Positions 9,706-18,226 of a DNA stretch of 64,000 nucleotides are shown here, in pieces; the stretch's first letter is position 1; every line of letters begins with the position of its first letter. The notes below the pieces were generated by a model that worked only from the letters and a program-made list of their open reading frames with translations, did no database searches and had not been told where the DNA came from. The DNA is from Verrucosispora sp. WMMD573 (lineage in GTDB: Bacteria; Actinomycetota; Actinomycetes; Mycobacteriales; Micromonosporaceae). The stretch lies in contig NZ_CP114901.1 of the NCBI RefSeq assembly GCF_027497175.1, forward strand, positions 5,580,001-5,644,000, read 5' to 3'. Both the position numbers and the translations under genes were made by a program.

Positions 9706-10095
9706 GCCAACCCCTTTCCGTTGCCCCGGTACACGGTGACATACCGGTTCGGGCCGTAGACGGTGAGTGTCGCGTCTTTCGGCAGGACATACGGCAGTAC
9801 CCGGTCACAACCCATCGGTTCCAAGCATGGCGTGTTGTTCAGGTACAGGGTGACGACGCCGATAGCCTTCCCGTACTCCGGCAAGTTGAAGGTCTGCCTC
9901 ATGCAGTCGCGCGGTGGAGGCTGCCGCCGCCGCGAGAGCCTGTCGCACAAGGACGTGACCGCTGCCAGCGGTGACGGCTCGTAGCCAATCCGATGCGGTG
10001 TTGACCGAGGAAACAGCGGCGGCCAGGCCGGCGCGTTGCCGAGCAATCTGTTCGAGCACAGCCTGCAACCCGGCGGCGACCCCACCAAGACTCAC
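9702..10095 (-). pseudogene. DddA/SCP1.201-like deaminase toxin, internally deleted
   Basis: The start (GTG at 10095, AAGGA eight bases before it) gives VSLGGVAAGLQAVLEQIARQ and about 55 residues resembling the N-terminus of the intact deaminase at 25255. The reading frame then changes near 9915. The last ~65 codons of another frame give MRQTFNLPEYGKAIG, NNTPCLEPMGC, a VLPKDATLTVYGP-type strand and a normal stop. The C-x5-C pair and LTVYGP are hallmarks of the SCP1.201 cytidine deaminase family, which includes the double-stranded DNA deaminase DddA. The HxE motif that should precede MRQ has been removed by the deletion, so the remnant cannot be catalytic. It is followed by a broken Imm1 gene. 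Confidence 0.7.
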
Positions 10096-10259
10096 CCGTA
10101 GCGTCCTTCACCTCGTCGCACGACCGTTCGGCTCCTACCGCAGCCCGTGGGCAGGACGAGCGGTACGTCTACCGGATGCGTTGGCGGTGCTGGCATTCCG
10201 CCTTCAGCACGGCTCGGCCGTCGCGCCTTCGGGGTCTGCGCGCCCATATCTCGCCCTGC

Positions 10260-10778
10260 CTACCTCTGTCCGACAGCCGCGATGTAGTCGACCAATGGGC
10301 ATAGGCCGAGTGCGGCTCGCCGCTGATCAACCGTGTCGGGGCTGGCGATCGGGTACGCCGTCAGCCGGCCTTTTGGGTCGCGGCGCAGCTGGGTGCCGTA
10401 GATCTGCGGCTGCCCGGCATGAATGGCCACCCGATCAGTCAGGTAGGCCAAGTCCACGGCACTGGCATCGTTCGCGGCGACGGCAGCGCGCATGAGATCG
10501 AGGAAGCGCTGCTGCTCGTCCGGGCTGCGGTCGGCGTGCTGGGCCAGCAGCCAGGCGGCATTGGCACCATCGTCGCCGACGAGACTGCGGGTGGGCCAAC
10601 CGTGCTCGCTGACGATCTCAGCCAGCCGGGCGGCATTACGTTCATCGACCCGCGCCCACTCCCGGGCCAGGTCATCGGGGATCTCCCCGCCGGGACCTGC
10701 CCGCACACTGACGGAGTTCCGGACGCGCTGGTCCTCATTCGCAAGGGCCAGCAACTCACACCGCAGCTCGTCGTCCAC
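10260..10778 (-). CDS. DUF6624-like protein
   Basis: A 172-residue soluble protein with GTG start. It carries the pattern I associate with DUF6624: VDERNAARLAEIVSEHGWPT, then GANAAWLLAQHAD, a helix with QQRFLDLM, and AYLTDRVAIHAGQPQIYGTQ near residue 125. The function of this family is not established. Its members are often found singly in actinomycetes. Here it lies just upstream of the decayed toxin-immunity pair on the same strand, with about 160 bases between, so it may be a passenger of the same island. There are no membrane segments or signal peptide. Confidence 0.75.
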   Translation of the reverse strand: MDDELRCELLALANEDQRVRNSVSVRAGPGGEIPDDLAREWARVDERNAARLAEIVSEHGWPTRSLVGDDGANAAWLLAQHADRSPDEQQRFLDLMRAAVAANDASAVDLAYLTDRVAIHAGQPQIYGTQLRRDPKGRLTAYPIASPDTVDQRRAALGLCPLVDYIAAVGQR

Positions 10779-11021
10779 CCTGGTTCATCCCAACAATCGT
10801 TGCGGCCGTCCCTCTTTCAACCGCTGCCAGCACGAAGCGATCCGGGGCGAGCCATGGTGCGAGGGGTGAGGGCCCGACTGTGGCTTCATCACAGCTCGGC
10901 GCTTCCGGGCCACCATCGGCATGTTCGAACGTTCCCTGCGGGACTCGCCCTGCGGCGCGTTCGGCTTGCCGGGACGAGTATCAGCGCCTCGGGCCACCCC
11001 GCAGTCCGCCCGCATCTGGCA

Positions 11022-11765
11022 TCAACTTGTACGAGGCAAGTCCGTTCCCCAGCTCGTCCTCTCATTGGGTGCAACAGTTCCCGCTTCCATCCAGGTGGTC
11101 AAGGCTTCCAGTACGTCGTGGACGTCTCCGATGCCCATCTTGTATTGCACCGCCTTGCCGCCTTGCTCGGCGAATGCGGCGCAGTTGTCAGCACGGTCGT
11201 CGATCAGCGCAGCGTCCGCGAAGGTAAGGCCGTGCTCCGCAAGCCAGGGCCCGAAGAAGCGCTGAGGGTCTTCGGCCTTCAACGCCGCCACCTCACTGGA
11301 GCAGATGATGTCGTCGAGAATGATCGCCCAGTCCGCCAGTGTCTCGGACTGCAGGGTAGGGCGACGCCTCTTGGTCCGCGCTCGGTCGAAAGTCTGCAGA
11401 AAGCAGTCCATATTGTCAGTTGCCAAGACAACCAGGACATGTGATTTGATTTTACGGAGGGCTTCGAATAACTCGGCGTTGACTCGCATCTTTGCGCAGT
11501 CGACGTATAGTCGTCGCGTGAGGAAGTCCTCACGAAATCGGCCATCAAGCTCGATATCCATTGACTTGATGATCTCTTCCGAGGAAAGCAGTCCTTTCAT
11601 CCACTCGTTGGCCTTGCTCTTGAACACCTCGGCGAGGTTCGCTTCGAGTTGGGCCTTCAGTGGATGTGTGGCACTCTCGCGTATTGACATCCAGAAGGGG
11701 TCGCGTGATAGGACGCTGTGCCAGTCCACGAAGACGACCTTGCCGGCTAGCGGCACCTGTATCAC
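11022..11765 (-). CDS. HAD-superfamily hydrolase-like protein
   Basis: A 247-residue protein with GTG start and a good ribosome site (GGAGGG, eight-base spacer). It shows the HAD core in order: VVFVDWHSVL as motif I near residue 12, VLATDN as motif II near 115, and ALIDDRADN as motif IV near 190. Motif I is unusual. HAD phosphatases have DxD, and here the second aspartate is replaced by histidine (D-W-H), so activity may be altered or absent. It is the last gene of a six-gene operon, 13 bases after the kinase-like gene. A role in removing phosphate from a pathway intermediate would fit the neighbours but is inference. Confidence 0.72.
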   Translation of the reverse strand: MIQVPLAGKVVFVDWHSVLSRDPFWMSIRESATHPLKAQLEANLAEVFKSKANEWMKGLLSSEEIIKSMDIELDGRFREDFLTRRLYVDCAKMRVNAELFEALRKIKSHVLVVLATDNMDCFLQTFDRARTKRRRPTLQSETLADWAIILDDIICSSEVAALKAEDPQRFFGPWLAEHGLTFADAALIDDRADNCAAFAEQGGKAVQYKMGIGDVHDVLEALTTWMEAGTVAPNERTSWGTDLPRTS

Positions 11766-11778
11766 GCGGGCGGCCCTC

Positions 11779-12402
11779 CTAGTTCGCAGCGGCTGTCGTC
11801 AGTAGGCCGCGGACCTGGGCTTGGGCGAGTTCGGCCAGCTCGCTGGGGTCGAGCGTCGCGTCAAGCCACATGATCTTCTGATCTCCGGTCATTTCGGTGT
11901 AGTACGACCGAATCCCTGCGTTGAACTGCGCGTCGATGAAGATGCTGTCGTCGGGGAACTTCCCCCGGTTGCGCTCGTGCACCGTCGCCTGCGGCACGTC
12001 TAGGTATAGTACGAGATCGGGCCAGGATGGAAGGCGTGCCTCGGCCACGGCGCGCTGGGCGGGACCGAAGCATTGCAGCCCGGTGACCTGTTCGATGGCG
12101 TGGCGATGTGCGAGGAAGGTGTTCGGCCCCCGGTCTAGCAGGATCAGGTCGCTCTCGGCGTGCAACGCTGCCTCGGTTCGCGTCCGCTCGATGTGGATCA
12201 GCTCCTTGAGCCCGGCGGCGTCTTCGTCGAGGGTTCGGGGTACGGGGTTGGGAAGAAATCGGCCACCGCCGACAAAGTCGGCGTAGCACCGCACGTGTGC
12301 GATGCTCAGCTGCGACAGCGCCTTCAGCAGCCCTCGGCTGAGGGTTGTCTTGCCGGCGCAGCACGGGCCCTCGACGGCAACGATCACAGTTTGTGAGTTC
12401 AT
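11779..12402 (-). CDS. P-loop kinase, thymidylate/deoxynucleoside-kinase-like
   Basis: 207 residues. Walker A is GPCCAGKTTLS at about residues 12-22. LILLDRGPNT resembles the DRx motif of thymidylate and deoxynucleoside kinases. DLVLYLDVPQATVHERNRGK looks like the LID segment with its arginines. Similar small kinases phosphorylate nucleotides or other small molecules, and the substrate cannot be deduced. It starts three bases after the membrane glycosyltransferase and has no clear ribosome site of its own, so translational coupling is likely. In context it probably phosphorylates a pathway intermediate or supplies a nucleotide donor. A housekeeping dTMP kinase is unlikely given the operon setting and sequence differences. 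Confidence 0.75.
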   Translation of the reverse strand: MNSQTVIVAVEGPCCAGKTTLSRGLLKALSQLSIAHVRCYADFVGGGRFLPNPVPRTLDEDAAGLKELIHIERTRTEAALHAESDLILLDRGPNTFLAHRHAIEQVTGLQCFGPAQRAVAEARLPSWPDLVLYLDVPQATVHERNRGKFPDDSIFIDAQFNAGIRSYYTEMTGDQKIMWLDATLDPSELAELAQAQVRGLLTTAAAN

Positions 12403-12405
12403 GGT

Positions 12406-13710
12406 CTACCGGCGCTCGGTTTTCCCGATGCCGGAGCCTCCTTTCACAAGGTTGGTGGCGCCGATGAGGCCGCCGATGCCGAACAGCACGGTGGCGAGGG
12501 GGCAGGTCAGGACACGAATCACACGCCGCCGCAGGTTGGCTGGCGCGCCGAGGGTGCGGTCGGTAGCCACGAGTTGGGCGAGGTAGATCACGGCGACCGC
12601 GGCAGCCACGAGCTGGAGCGGCCCGGATGCGAGGCACAGCGTGGCGAGGATTGCCGGGGCCGTGATGGCGCAGCCGAGCCATTCGCCGGCCGAGCCGAGT
12701 GCGGAGGCTGCTTGGAGCTGTGCGCGTGCGCCGGGCTTGGTCGACGGTTGGCGGAGGTAGCGCAGGGCGCGGGCCGGTCCGAAGAACCAACGTGACGCCT
12801 GTTCGACCTGGGCTGTGATGGTGTCGGGGACGGCAGCGTGGTCGAGGCTGGCGACTGGCACCATCTCGGTGTTGTGCGATCCCAGGTGGAAGCTGTACTG
12901 CATGTCCTCCATGGGCGAGCCGGCCGGCAGCGGGTGGTCCAGCAGGAACGACAGCCGGACGCACAGTCCATGTCCAGTGATATGGGCGTAGACGTATGAG
13001 CAGGCTGCGCGCTTGAGTCGCCCTACGCTGCTGGATCGGTTGATCAGTCGGGGGATCTCGAATCCGAGGACGAAGCGGTTGGCACGCAGCGCGCCGCCGT
13101 CGCACACCGCCCGAGTCAGGCCATGTAACGCCCCGTCTTCGCGGTGGGTGGGCGCGCGTAGCTCGAACCGAGACGACTGGTGGAAGACGTGTGCGTTGGG
13201 ATTGACGGCGATGGTGGCTTCGAAGCTGGTCAGCGCGTCGAGTGGTGGTCGTGAGTCGGCGTCGTAGCAGACAAGGTATGCGTCTGCGGGTGAGTCGTCT
13301 GCGAGCAGGGTTGACGCGCAGTGGTTCGCTGCGAAGTTCACTTGATCGCCCTTGAGTCCGCTTGGGTCCGGATAGTGCAGGTGGGTAAACCCCCCGGAGG
13401 TGGCGAGTTCCTTCACCATCGTCGCGGTGTCGCGGTCCGGCGATGGCTCGGTAGTTTCTCGTGCGGTGGTGACGATGATTAGGTGTGCCAGGTGCTCTTC
13501 CGTGAGGCTCACCATGTGCTTGATCGTTTCGGCGATGATGGCGGTCTCTCGCAGTACCGGGATCACGATGAACAGGGCTGGCCTTTCCCCGGCCGCATCC
13601 ACTGTCGCCGAATGCGGCGCGGCAGTCAGGAACGCCCTGGACCGCACGATCGCGGTGAGTACGAACAGCTGCCGCACAAGGATCGTCAGCATTACCACCG
13701 TGGCGATCAT
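12406..13710 (-). CDS. Membrane-bound GT2-type glycosyltransferase
   Basis: 434 residues. A hydrophobic N-terminal helix (VVMLTILVRQLFVLTAIV) anchors the protein. A GT-A catalytic region follows: ALFIVIPVLRETAIIAETI at about 46-64 and the metal-binding CYDADSRPP (DxD-type) near 150. The C-terminal 120 residues hold several predicted membrane helices, including LVAAAVAVIYLAQLVA and VLFGIGGLIGATNLV. This layout is that of processive or lipid-linked sugar transferases at the cytoplasmic membrane. The acceptor is unknown. Its ATG overlaps the stop of the radical SAM gene upstream by four bases. It is the only clearly membrane-embedded member of the operon, so the product is probably assembled at the membrane. 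Confidence 0.85.
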   Translation of the reverse strand: MIATVVMLTILVRQLFVLTAIVRSRAFLTAAPHSATVDAAGERPALFIVIPVLRETAIIAETIKHMVSLTEEHLAHLIIVTTARETTEPSPDRDTATMVKELATSGGFTHLHYPDPSGLKGDQVNFAANHCASTLLADDSPADAYLVCYDADSRPPLDALTSFEATIAVNPNAHVFHQSSRFELRAPTHREDGALHGLTRAVCDGGALRANRFVLGFEIPRLINRSSSVGRLKRAACSYVYAHITGHGLCVRLSFLLDHPLPAGSPMEDMQYSFHLGSHNTEMVPVASLDHAAVPDTITAQVEQASRWFFGPARALRYLRQPSTKPGARAQLQAASALGSAGEWLGCAITAPAILATLCLASGPLQLVAAAVAVIYLAQLVATDRTLGAPANLRRRVIRVLTCPLATVLFGIGGLIGATNLVKGGSGIGKTERR

Positions 13711-14873
13711 GAGCGGCTCGGGCGTTGCCGTTTGACACCGGCTCTGCCGTCATCGCCCACGGCGAGCCGGGTCGAGGCGAGCACTTCCGCATCCGCGCCC
13801 TCACGATGCTCGCCTGTGCCCGTGTAGCGGATCTTGCGCTGCTGCTTGACGAAGTGTGTCGGGTCGTCGATCAGCGGCTTGTCGTAGGGGCGTGCCTCGT
13901 CTGCGCCCCATCGCGTGACGTACTGCGCGTGGAAGCCGTCGCAGACTTGGCGAAGCGCGCAGTCGTCACAGGCCGGGACGTGGACGTAGTGGTGGCGCTG
14001 CTGCTGCCTGCGTGCGGCGTCGAGGTACCACGCCGGATCTGGCTCGCCTTCGTGTCCGGTGTCGTACCAGGAGTTGTAGTCCCATTCGTGCGGGTCGTAG
14101 GGCAGTTGGTAGCCGGTGTAGACGTGTGCTTCGTGGCCGGGGAGCTGGCAGGGTGGCATGTATCGGACGTTCGCCTCCACGCCGAGCGCGGTGCATCGGT
14201 CGATCGCGCGGGCCAGATGAGGGGCGATCTCGGAGTGCCGCGCCTGGAATGTGATCTCCGGGTCGGCGGTCCACTCGAAGTAGGGGTTGAAGGTCAGGAA
14301 GTTGACGACACGGGCGCCCGTCTGGCCGGCCAGCTCCGCGATGGCCTCCAGCTCAGTCAGGTTGTCCTTGATCATTGTGGCGTTGAAACGGAATGGAATC
14401 CCCAGCTCGCGCAGGTTGTCCAGTGCCGCGATCTGCTTGGCGTAGTTGTCTCGGCCACGGCCGTGGATCTCCCGTACGGTGTCGCCGATGCCGTGGATCG
14501 AGACGAGGAAGTCGTGGATACCGGCGTCGGCGAAGGCGCGTGCATGATCCATGTCGGCCAGGCGCATGCCGTGGGTGATCATCGTCGGGCGCAGGCCGAT
14601 GTCAGCCGCGTGGCGGACGATCTCCAGCGCGTTGGGGTGCAGGGTAGGTTCGCCGCCCATGAAGTCGACAAATTCGTTGTGGTAGAAGTAGCGGAACTTG
14701 TCGAGGGCGGCCCGCGCCTCGGTGGGTGGCATCCATGCCTTCGCGTTCAGGGCGACCTTTTCGTCGTAGCAGAACTTGCACCGGACGTCGCAGGTGAGCC
14801 CGAGCCACAGCACACCTCGGCGGGTGATCTGCCGTTGCGTGGTCCAGTCGGTCGCCAGCGGTGCTGACCTCAT
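13707..14873 (-). CDS. Radical SAM protein
   Basis: 388 residues. The 4Fe-4S cluster motif is C28-x3-C32-x2-C35 (TCDVRCKFCYDE), followed by GGEPTLHP for SAM binding and a (beta/alpha)6-type core. A C-terminal cysteine cluster (CDDCALRQVCDGF) suggests an auxiliary iron-sulfur site like those in SPASM/twitch enzymes. The start has GGAG seven bases upstream. Substrate unknown: such enzymes modify peptides, sugars, nucleotides or lipids by radical chemistry. It is the third gene of the operon, 38 bases after the soluble glycosyltransferase, and overlaps the membrane glycosyltransferase. No small precursor-peptide gene was found nearby, which argues mildly against a RiPP role. Confidence 0.93.
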   Translation of the reverse strand: MRSAPLATDWTTQRQITRRGVLWLGLTCDVRCKFCYDEKVALNAKAWMPPTEARAALDKFRYFYHNEFVDFMGGEPTLHPNALEIVRHAADIGLRPTMITHGMRLADMDHARAFADAGIHDFLVSIHGIGDTVREIHGRGRDNYAKQIAALDNLRELGIPFRFNATMIKDNLTELEAIAELAGQTGARVVNFLTFNPYFEWTADPEITFQARHSEIAPHLARAIDRCTALGVEANVRYMPPCQLPGHEAHVYTGYQLPYDPHEWDYNSWYDTGHEGEPDPAWYLDAARRQQQRHHYVHVPACDDCALRQVCDGFHAQYVTRWGADEARPYDKPLIDDPTHFVKQQRKIRYTGTGEHREGADAEVLASTRLAVGDDGRAGVKRQRPSRS

Positions 14874-14911
14874 GAGCTGTCTCCTCGTCTGCCGTCAGAT
14901 TCGTTGTCCGC

Positions 14912-15808
14912 TTACAGGTAGAGCTGTCGGAATCGGATGGCCCCTTCGACCTCGCCCGTGAGCACTCCGGCGGCCTCGATGAGTTGAAGGATCATCCGCG
15001 ATGCGGGGCCGACGTCACCGCGCACGAGTCGTACTGCCGCGCGAGGGCTGTCGAGGATCGCTTGCGCGGCACGCCGGAAGGGGTACGGGTCGAACACGCC
15101 CCGCTTGCCGGAGTGCTGCTTGTACTTGGCGAACAGGAGCACTTGGTAGATGGCGTAGAACCGGAACCGGCGGAAGTGCGCCCGCACCGTGGGTCGGTCC
15201 TCGTGCCACACCACAGCGTCGGGCACGATCGCGGCGCTGCTGCCCGTGAGCCCGAGCTTGTAGCAGATATCCACGTCGTTGCCCGAGCGGAGGTCTTCGT
15301 CGAATCCACCGACCTCGCGCAGGCGAGCGGTCACAAAGCCCGCGTTGGCGCCCGCCACGTACGGCAGGTGCAGCGCCGGCAGGTAGTTGAGCCTGTCTTG
15401 GCCGTTGACGATCGTTATCGCGTGCCGCTGCGTCCAGGTCTTCGGCGCGTACGGGCGGATCACGCCACCGATCACCGACGCCAGCCCTTCTTCTAGCGCC
15501 GCCGTCATGCGCTCGACCCACGGCGGATCGGCCACACAATCCGCGTCGGTGAGCAGCAGGTACCGGCCACGCGCCACGTCCAGACCGGCATTCCTCGCCG
15601 CTGCCGAGTTCGCATCCGGGAGATGCAGGTACCGGATCACGCCGCTGGCGTCGGCCAAGTCACCGAATCGCTGGCTGCCGTTCTCGACGACGATGACCTC
15701 GTAGCGGTCGCGCGGCAGGGTCTGCTGCCGCAAGCTGTCGACGAGCCGGTAGACCCGCTCGTCGTCCTTGACCGGTACCACCACGGTGGCGAGCAGGTCC
15801 TCGGTCAT
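14912..15808 (-). CDS. GT2 family glycosyltransferase (soluble)
   Basis: 298 residues from the ATG at 15808, chosen because it overlaps the stop of the preceding gene in an ATGA. The longer open frame to 15871 has no ribosome site. It has a classic GT-A fold start, ATVVVPVKDDERVYRLVDSL, then IVVENGSQRF, a NSAAARNAGLDVARG segment, and the DxD motif LLLTDADCVADP near residue 95. A GNDVDICYKL segment matches the usual ED/xDxxR-like acceptor region. No membrane helix is evident. It probably transfers a sugar from an NDP-sugar. Working with the second, membrane-anchored transferase of the same operon, it may build or decorate a glycan or glycolipid. The substrate is not deducible. Confidence 0.9.
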   Translation of the reverse strand: MTEDLLATVVVPVKDDERVYRLVDSLRQQTLPRDRYEVIVVENGSQRFGDLADASGVIRYLHLPDANSAAARNAGLDVARGRYLLLTDADCVADPPWVERMTAALEEGLASVIGGVIRPYAPKTWTQRHAITIVNGQDRLNYLPALHLPYVAGANAGFVTARLREVGGFDEDLRSGNDVDICYKLGLTGSSAAIVPDAVVWHEDRPTVRAHFRRFRFYAIYQVLLFAKYKQHSGKRGVFDPYPFRRAAQAILDSPRAAVRLVRGDVGPASRMILQLIEAAGVLTGEVEGAIRFRQLYL

Positions 15809-16911
15809 GGGCGGAACTGCCGACACATGTTGGGCACGAGGCCGAGGGTCATGTTCCGCGGTGACGAGCACCGCTGACAGAACGGGATGCGCTTCTCACG
15901 GAACTGCTCAAACGCCTCGCCAGCCCACACCTCGGCCAACGGCGTATCCATCACGTTGCCGACGACGCCGACGTGCGAGATCTCCACGAGGCAGCAGGGC
16001 AGCGCGGAGCCGTCGGGCTCGATCAGGGTGTAGAAGTTCGGGACCCGGCAGGCCGCTTTGACCGAGCCCATGTCCGGCCAGTAGATGCCCTGGGCGTAGT
16101 TCTCGTCCGAGTTGTCCCGAGAGAAGAAGGTACCCATCACGTACTCGGCGTTGGCCTGGACGATCTCCGGTACGTCCTTGGCACGCAGCACCGCATGGAT
16201 CGCGGGCACGACCTGGTCGCGGAACTCGTTGATCTCCGGCACGGTCAGCAGCGATGCGCCGGTGTTGTCGCCGTATACGTTCATGAAGTAGATCGACGCG
16301 ATGCCGGAGTCCACGCAGTGGGCGACCAGTTCGGGGATCTCCCGGAAGTTGTGGCGGGTGATGACGCACATGTAGTTCATGCGGAATTCCGGGGCGTCCG
16401 AGCCTGCCTCACGCACCACTTCGATGGCCTTCATGATCGTGGGCAGGGCGTTACGGACGCCGCGAAGCTTTTCGTACCTCACCGGGTCTAGCGTGTCCAC
16501 GGAGAAGTTCCACGCGCCGAGCCCGGCATCGATGATCTCCCGCGCTTTGTCCACTGTGACACCGGTGCCGACCGAGTTCATGAGTACAAATACGCTGGGA
16601 TGCCTCTTCGCTGCTTTGATCACGTCGATGAGGTGGGGGTACAGCAGCGGGTCGCCGCCGCTGAGCTGTAGCTCTTCCATCCCCAGGGCGGCAGCCTCGT
16701 CAATCGTGCGCAATGCCATGTCCAGGGGCATGTGCCCTGGGTTGGGCATGCGGACGCCGGCCTGACGAGGTACGACCTTGAGAGCCTGCTTTCGCTCTGC
16801 GACCATCCCCGTGTAGAAATCCTGCCGAAGATCGCAGTACGGGCATTTGTGGTAGCAGTAGACGGTGGGCTTTAGCACGAACTGCTTGAGCTGGCGAGCA
16901 TGTGTCTGCAT
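15805..16911 (-). CDS. Radical SAM/SPASM-domain protein
   Basis: First gene of the six-gene operon. The start at 16911 (MQTHARQ) is preferred over 16920 and 16968 because GGGAG lies nine bases before it. The 368-residue protein has C19-x3-C23-x2-C26 for the catalytic cluster, LSGGDPLLYP for SAM binding, and a C-terminal SPASM-like region with ACRVPN, ALPCCLVEI, FCQRCSSP and a final C near PNMCRQF. SPASM enzymes act on peptides, proteins or alcohols or amines of small molecules. The C-terminal organisation (TLIEPDGSALPCC...GNVMDTPLAEVW) is the standard SPASM pattern. The substrate is unknown. Confidence 0.93.
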   Translation of the reverse strand: MQTHARQLKQFVLKPTVYCYHKCPYCDLRQDFYTGMVAERKQALKVVPRQAGVRMPNPGHMPLDMALRTIDEAAALGMEELQLSGGDPLLYPHLIDVIKAAKRHPSVFVLMNSVGTGVTVDKAREIIDAGLGAWNFSVDTLDPVRYEKLRGVRNALPTIMKAIEVVREAGSDAPEFRMNYMCVITRHNFREIPELVAHCVDSGIASIYFMNVYGDNTGASLLTVPEINEFRDQVVPAIHAVLRAKDVPEIVQANAEYVMGTFFSRDNSDENYAQGIYWPDMGSVKAACRVPNFYTLIEPDGSALPCCLVEISHVGVVGNVMDTPLAEVWAGEAFEQFREKRIPFCQRCSSPRNMTLGLVPNMCRQFRP

Positions 16912-17064
16912 CGAGAACATCTCCCGTCGCTGGCGCTGACATCGACCCTTACATCTATGTACGACCAATCGTGACCACTATTCCGGTGGTCTCGGCGGCT
17001 CGATCAGCGGCGAATCGCGCATCAGTCATCTGCGCTACTCGCCTCTCCCTTCGGCGCGGATTGG

Positions 17065-18138
17065 TCAAACACCTTTCTGACTCGGAACGGACGGCCAACA
17101 TCGGCGTTCCAGCCGTGTTCCGCCGTCCTGACCCGGGTGGCCGGCGGCAGCGGGACGGGGGATGCCCGCTGCCGCCGGCCCGGGGACCGGCCGCCGTCCG
17201 TTGCCGCGTCCTGCGGCCGGTCGAGTAGGCGCCGTACGGCGACTACCGGGTGTGGAGCTGAGACGGCCCGGGATGGGCTCGGGCTGTACGCCATCGGCGT
17301 CGGTGTGACCCCGCTGGAGGATGAGGACGGATGAGAACAGGCCCGGCCGGGGTGCGGCGATGCGTTCCTGGGCGGCGAGCAGTTCGCCGGTGGCCGGGTC
17401 GATGATCAGCGTGGTGGTCGACCGGTCGGCGTGCACCCGGAAGGCGAGTCCGGCTCGTCCGGCGAGGTCGCTGGTGGTTCCGCGGTATTCGATGCCGGGT
17501 ACCGTCGCCAGGACGTGCAGGGCCGTCGTCCGTTCGTTCTGGTTGAGGTATTGGCTGGTGGCTAGGCCGACGATGCCCCAGGTGAGCAGTCTCGGGTAGG
17601 CGGGTTCGGTCGCCAGCTCGGGCGGTGCCAGCAGCCCAGCCAGGGTGGTCGGGTCGGTGGGCAGCGGTGTGGGCAGGTACGGGTGCAGGTCGCCCTGGTG
17701 TTGGGTCGTGATGGGCGAGGCTTTGGCGAATAGGGTTCGTTCCTCGGGCGTGGGCTGGTGGTCGACGCCTCGCACGTCCGGTGCGCGGCGGGTGACCTCG
17801 CGTCCGGTGCCGTCGCCGTGTCGCCAGCGTCGCAGGTCTTCGCGGCGGATCGCGCCGCTGCTGCGGGTCCACTGCTGGTGGTGCAGGTATTCGTAGGGCA
17901 GGTTGGTCGTGCTGTCGGCGGGGACTGGACCGATGCCGGTGGCGATGGTGGCGAGGCGTTGCTGCGGGGTGAGGCCGGGTGCGGTCGCCGCCGGTGCGGG
18001 CGTGGCGGCGGGTTGCTGCCCGCCGAGCGTCGTGGGCGGTGCGGGTGCGGGGATGGCGGGTACGGTGTGGCAGCCGGCGAGCAGGACACTGCCGAGAGCG
18101 GCGGTCACGCGGCCGGCGGGTGCGGTCAGTCGGAGCAT
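17065..18138 (-). CDS. Lipoprotein, CU044_5270-like, with odd C-terminal extension
   Basis: From ATG 18138 the protein begins with a lipoprotein signal (RVTAALGSVLLAGC, lipobox LLAGC with C23), then a Pro/Ala/Thr linker. The body carries NLPYEYLHHQQW, ERTLFAKASP, a helix with LLTWGIVGLATSQYL, and a beta domain with DPATGELLAAQERI and SSVLILQRGHTDADGV. This order resembles secreted actinomycete proteins of the CU044_5270 type, whose function is unknown. Proteins of this sort normally end just after the last strand. Here about 60 low-complexity residues rich in Arg, Pro and Gly follow, suggesting a lost stop codon or frameshift near 17290. It is the last gene of the operon that starts near 22540. 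Confidence 0.62.
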   Translation of the reverse strand: MLRLTAPAGRVTAALGSVLLAGCHTVPAIPAPAPPTTLGGQQPAATPAPAATAPGLTPQQRLATIATGIGPVPADSTTNLPYEYLHHQQWTRSSGAIRREDLRRWRHGDGTGREVTRRAPDVRGVDHQPTPEERTLFAKASPITTQHQGDLHPYLPTPLPTDPTTLAGLLAPPELATEPAYPRLLTWGIVGLATSQYLNQNERTTALHVLATVPGIEYRGTTSDLAGRAGLAFRVHADRSTTTLIIDPATGELLAAQERIAAPRPGLFSSVLILQRGHTDADGVQPEPIPGRLSSTPGSRRTAPTRPAAGRGNGRRPVPGPAAAGIPRPAAAGHPGQDGGTRLERRCWPSVPSQKGV

Positions 18139-18226
18139 GGGTGGGCTTTCCTTGCTGTGGTTGGTGTGGCCCGGGGACTTTCCCGCCGTTGAGGCAGCCC
18201 CGGGGGCTGGGTGTCGAGGTGGCAGT

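Noticed and set aside
11861..13804. 647-residue minus-strand frame
   Set aside because: Arg/Pro-rich shadow of the kinase and membrane glycosyltransferase genes in another frame.
13725..14867. 380-residue plus-strand frame
   Set aside because: Antisense to the radical SAM gene, whose cysteine motif and overlaps are clear.
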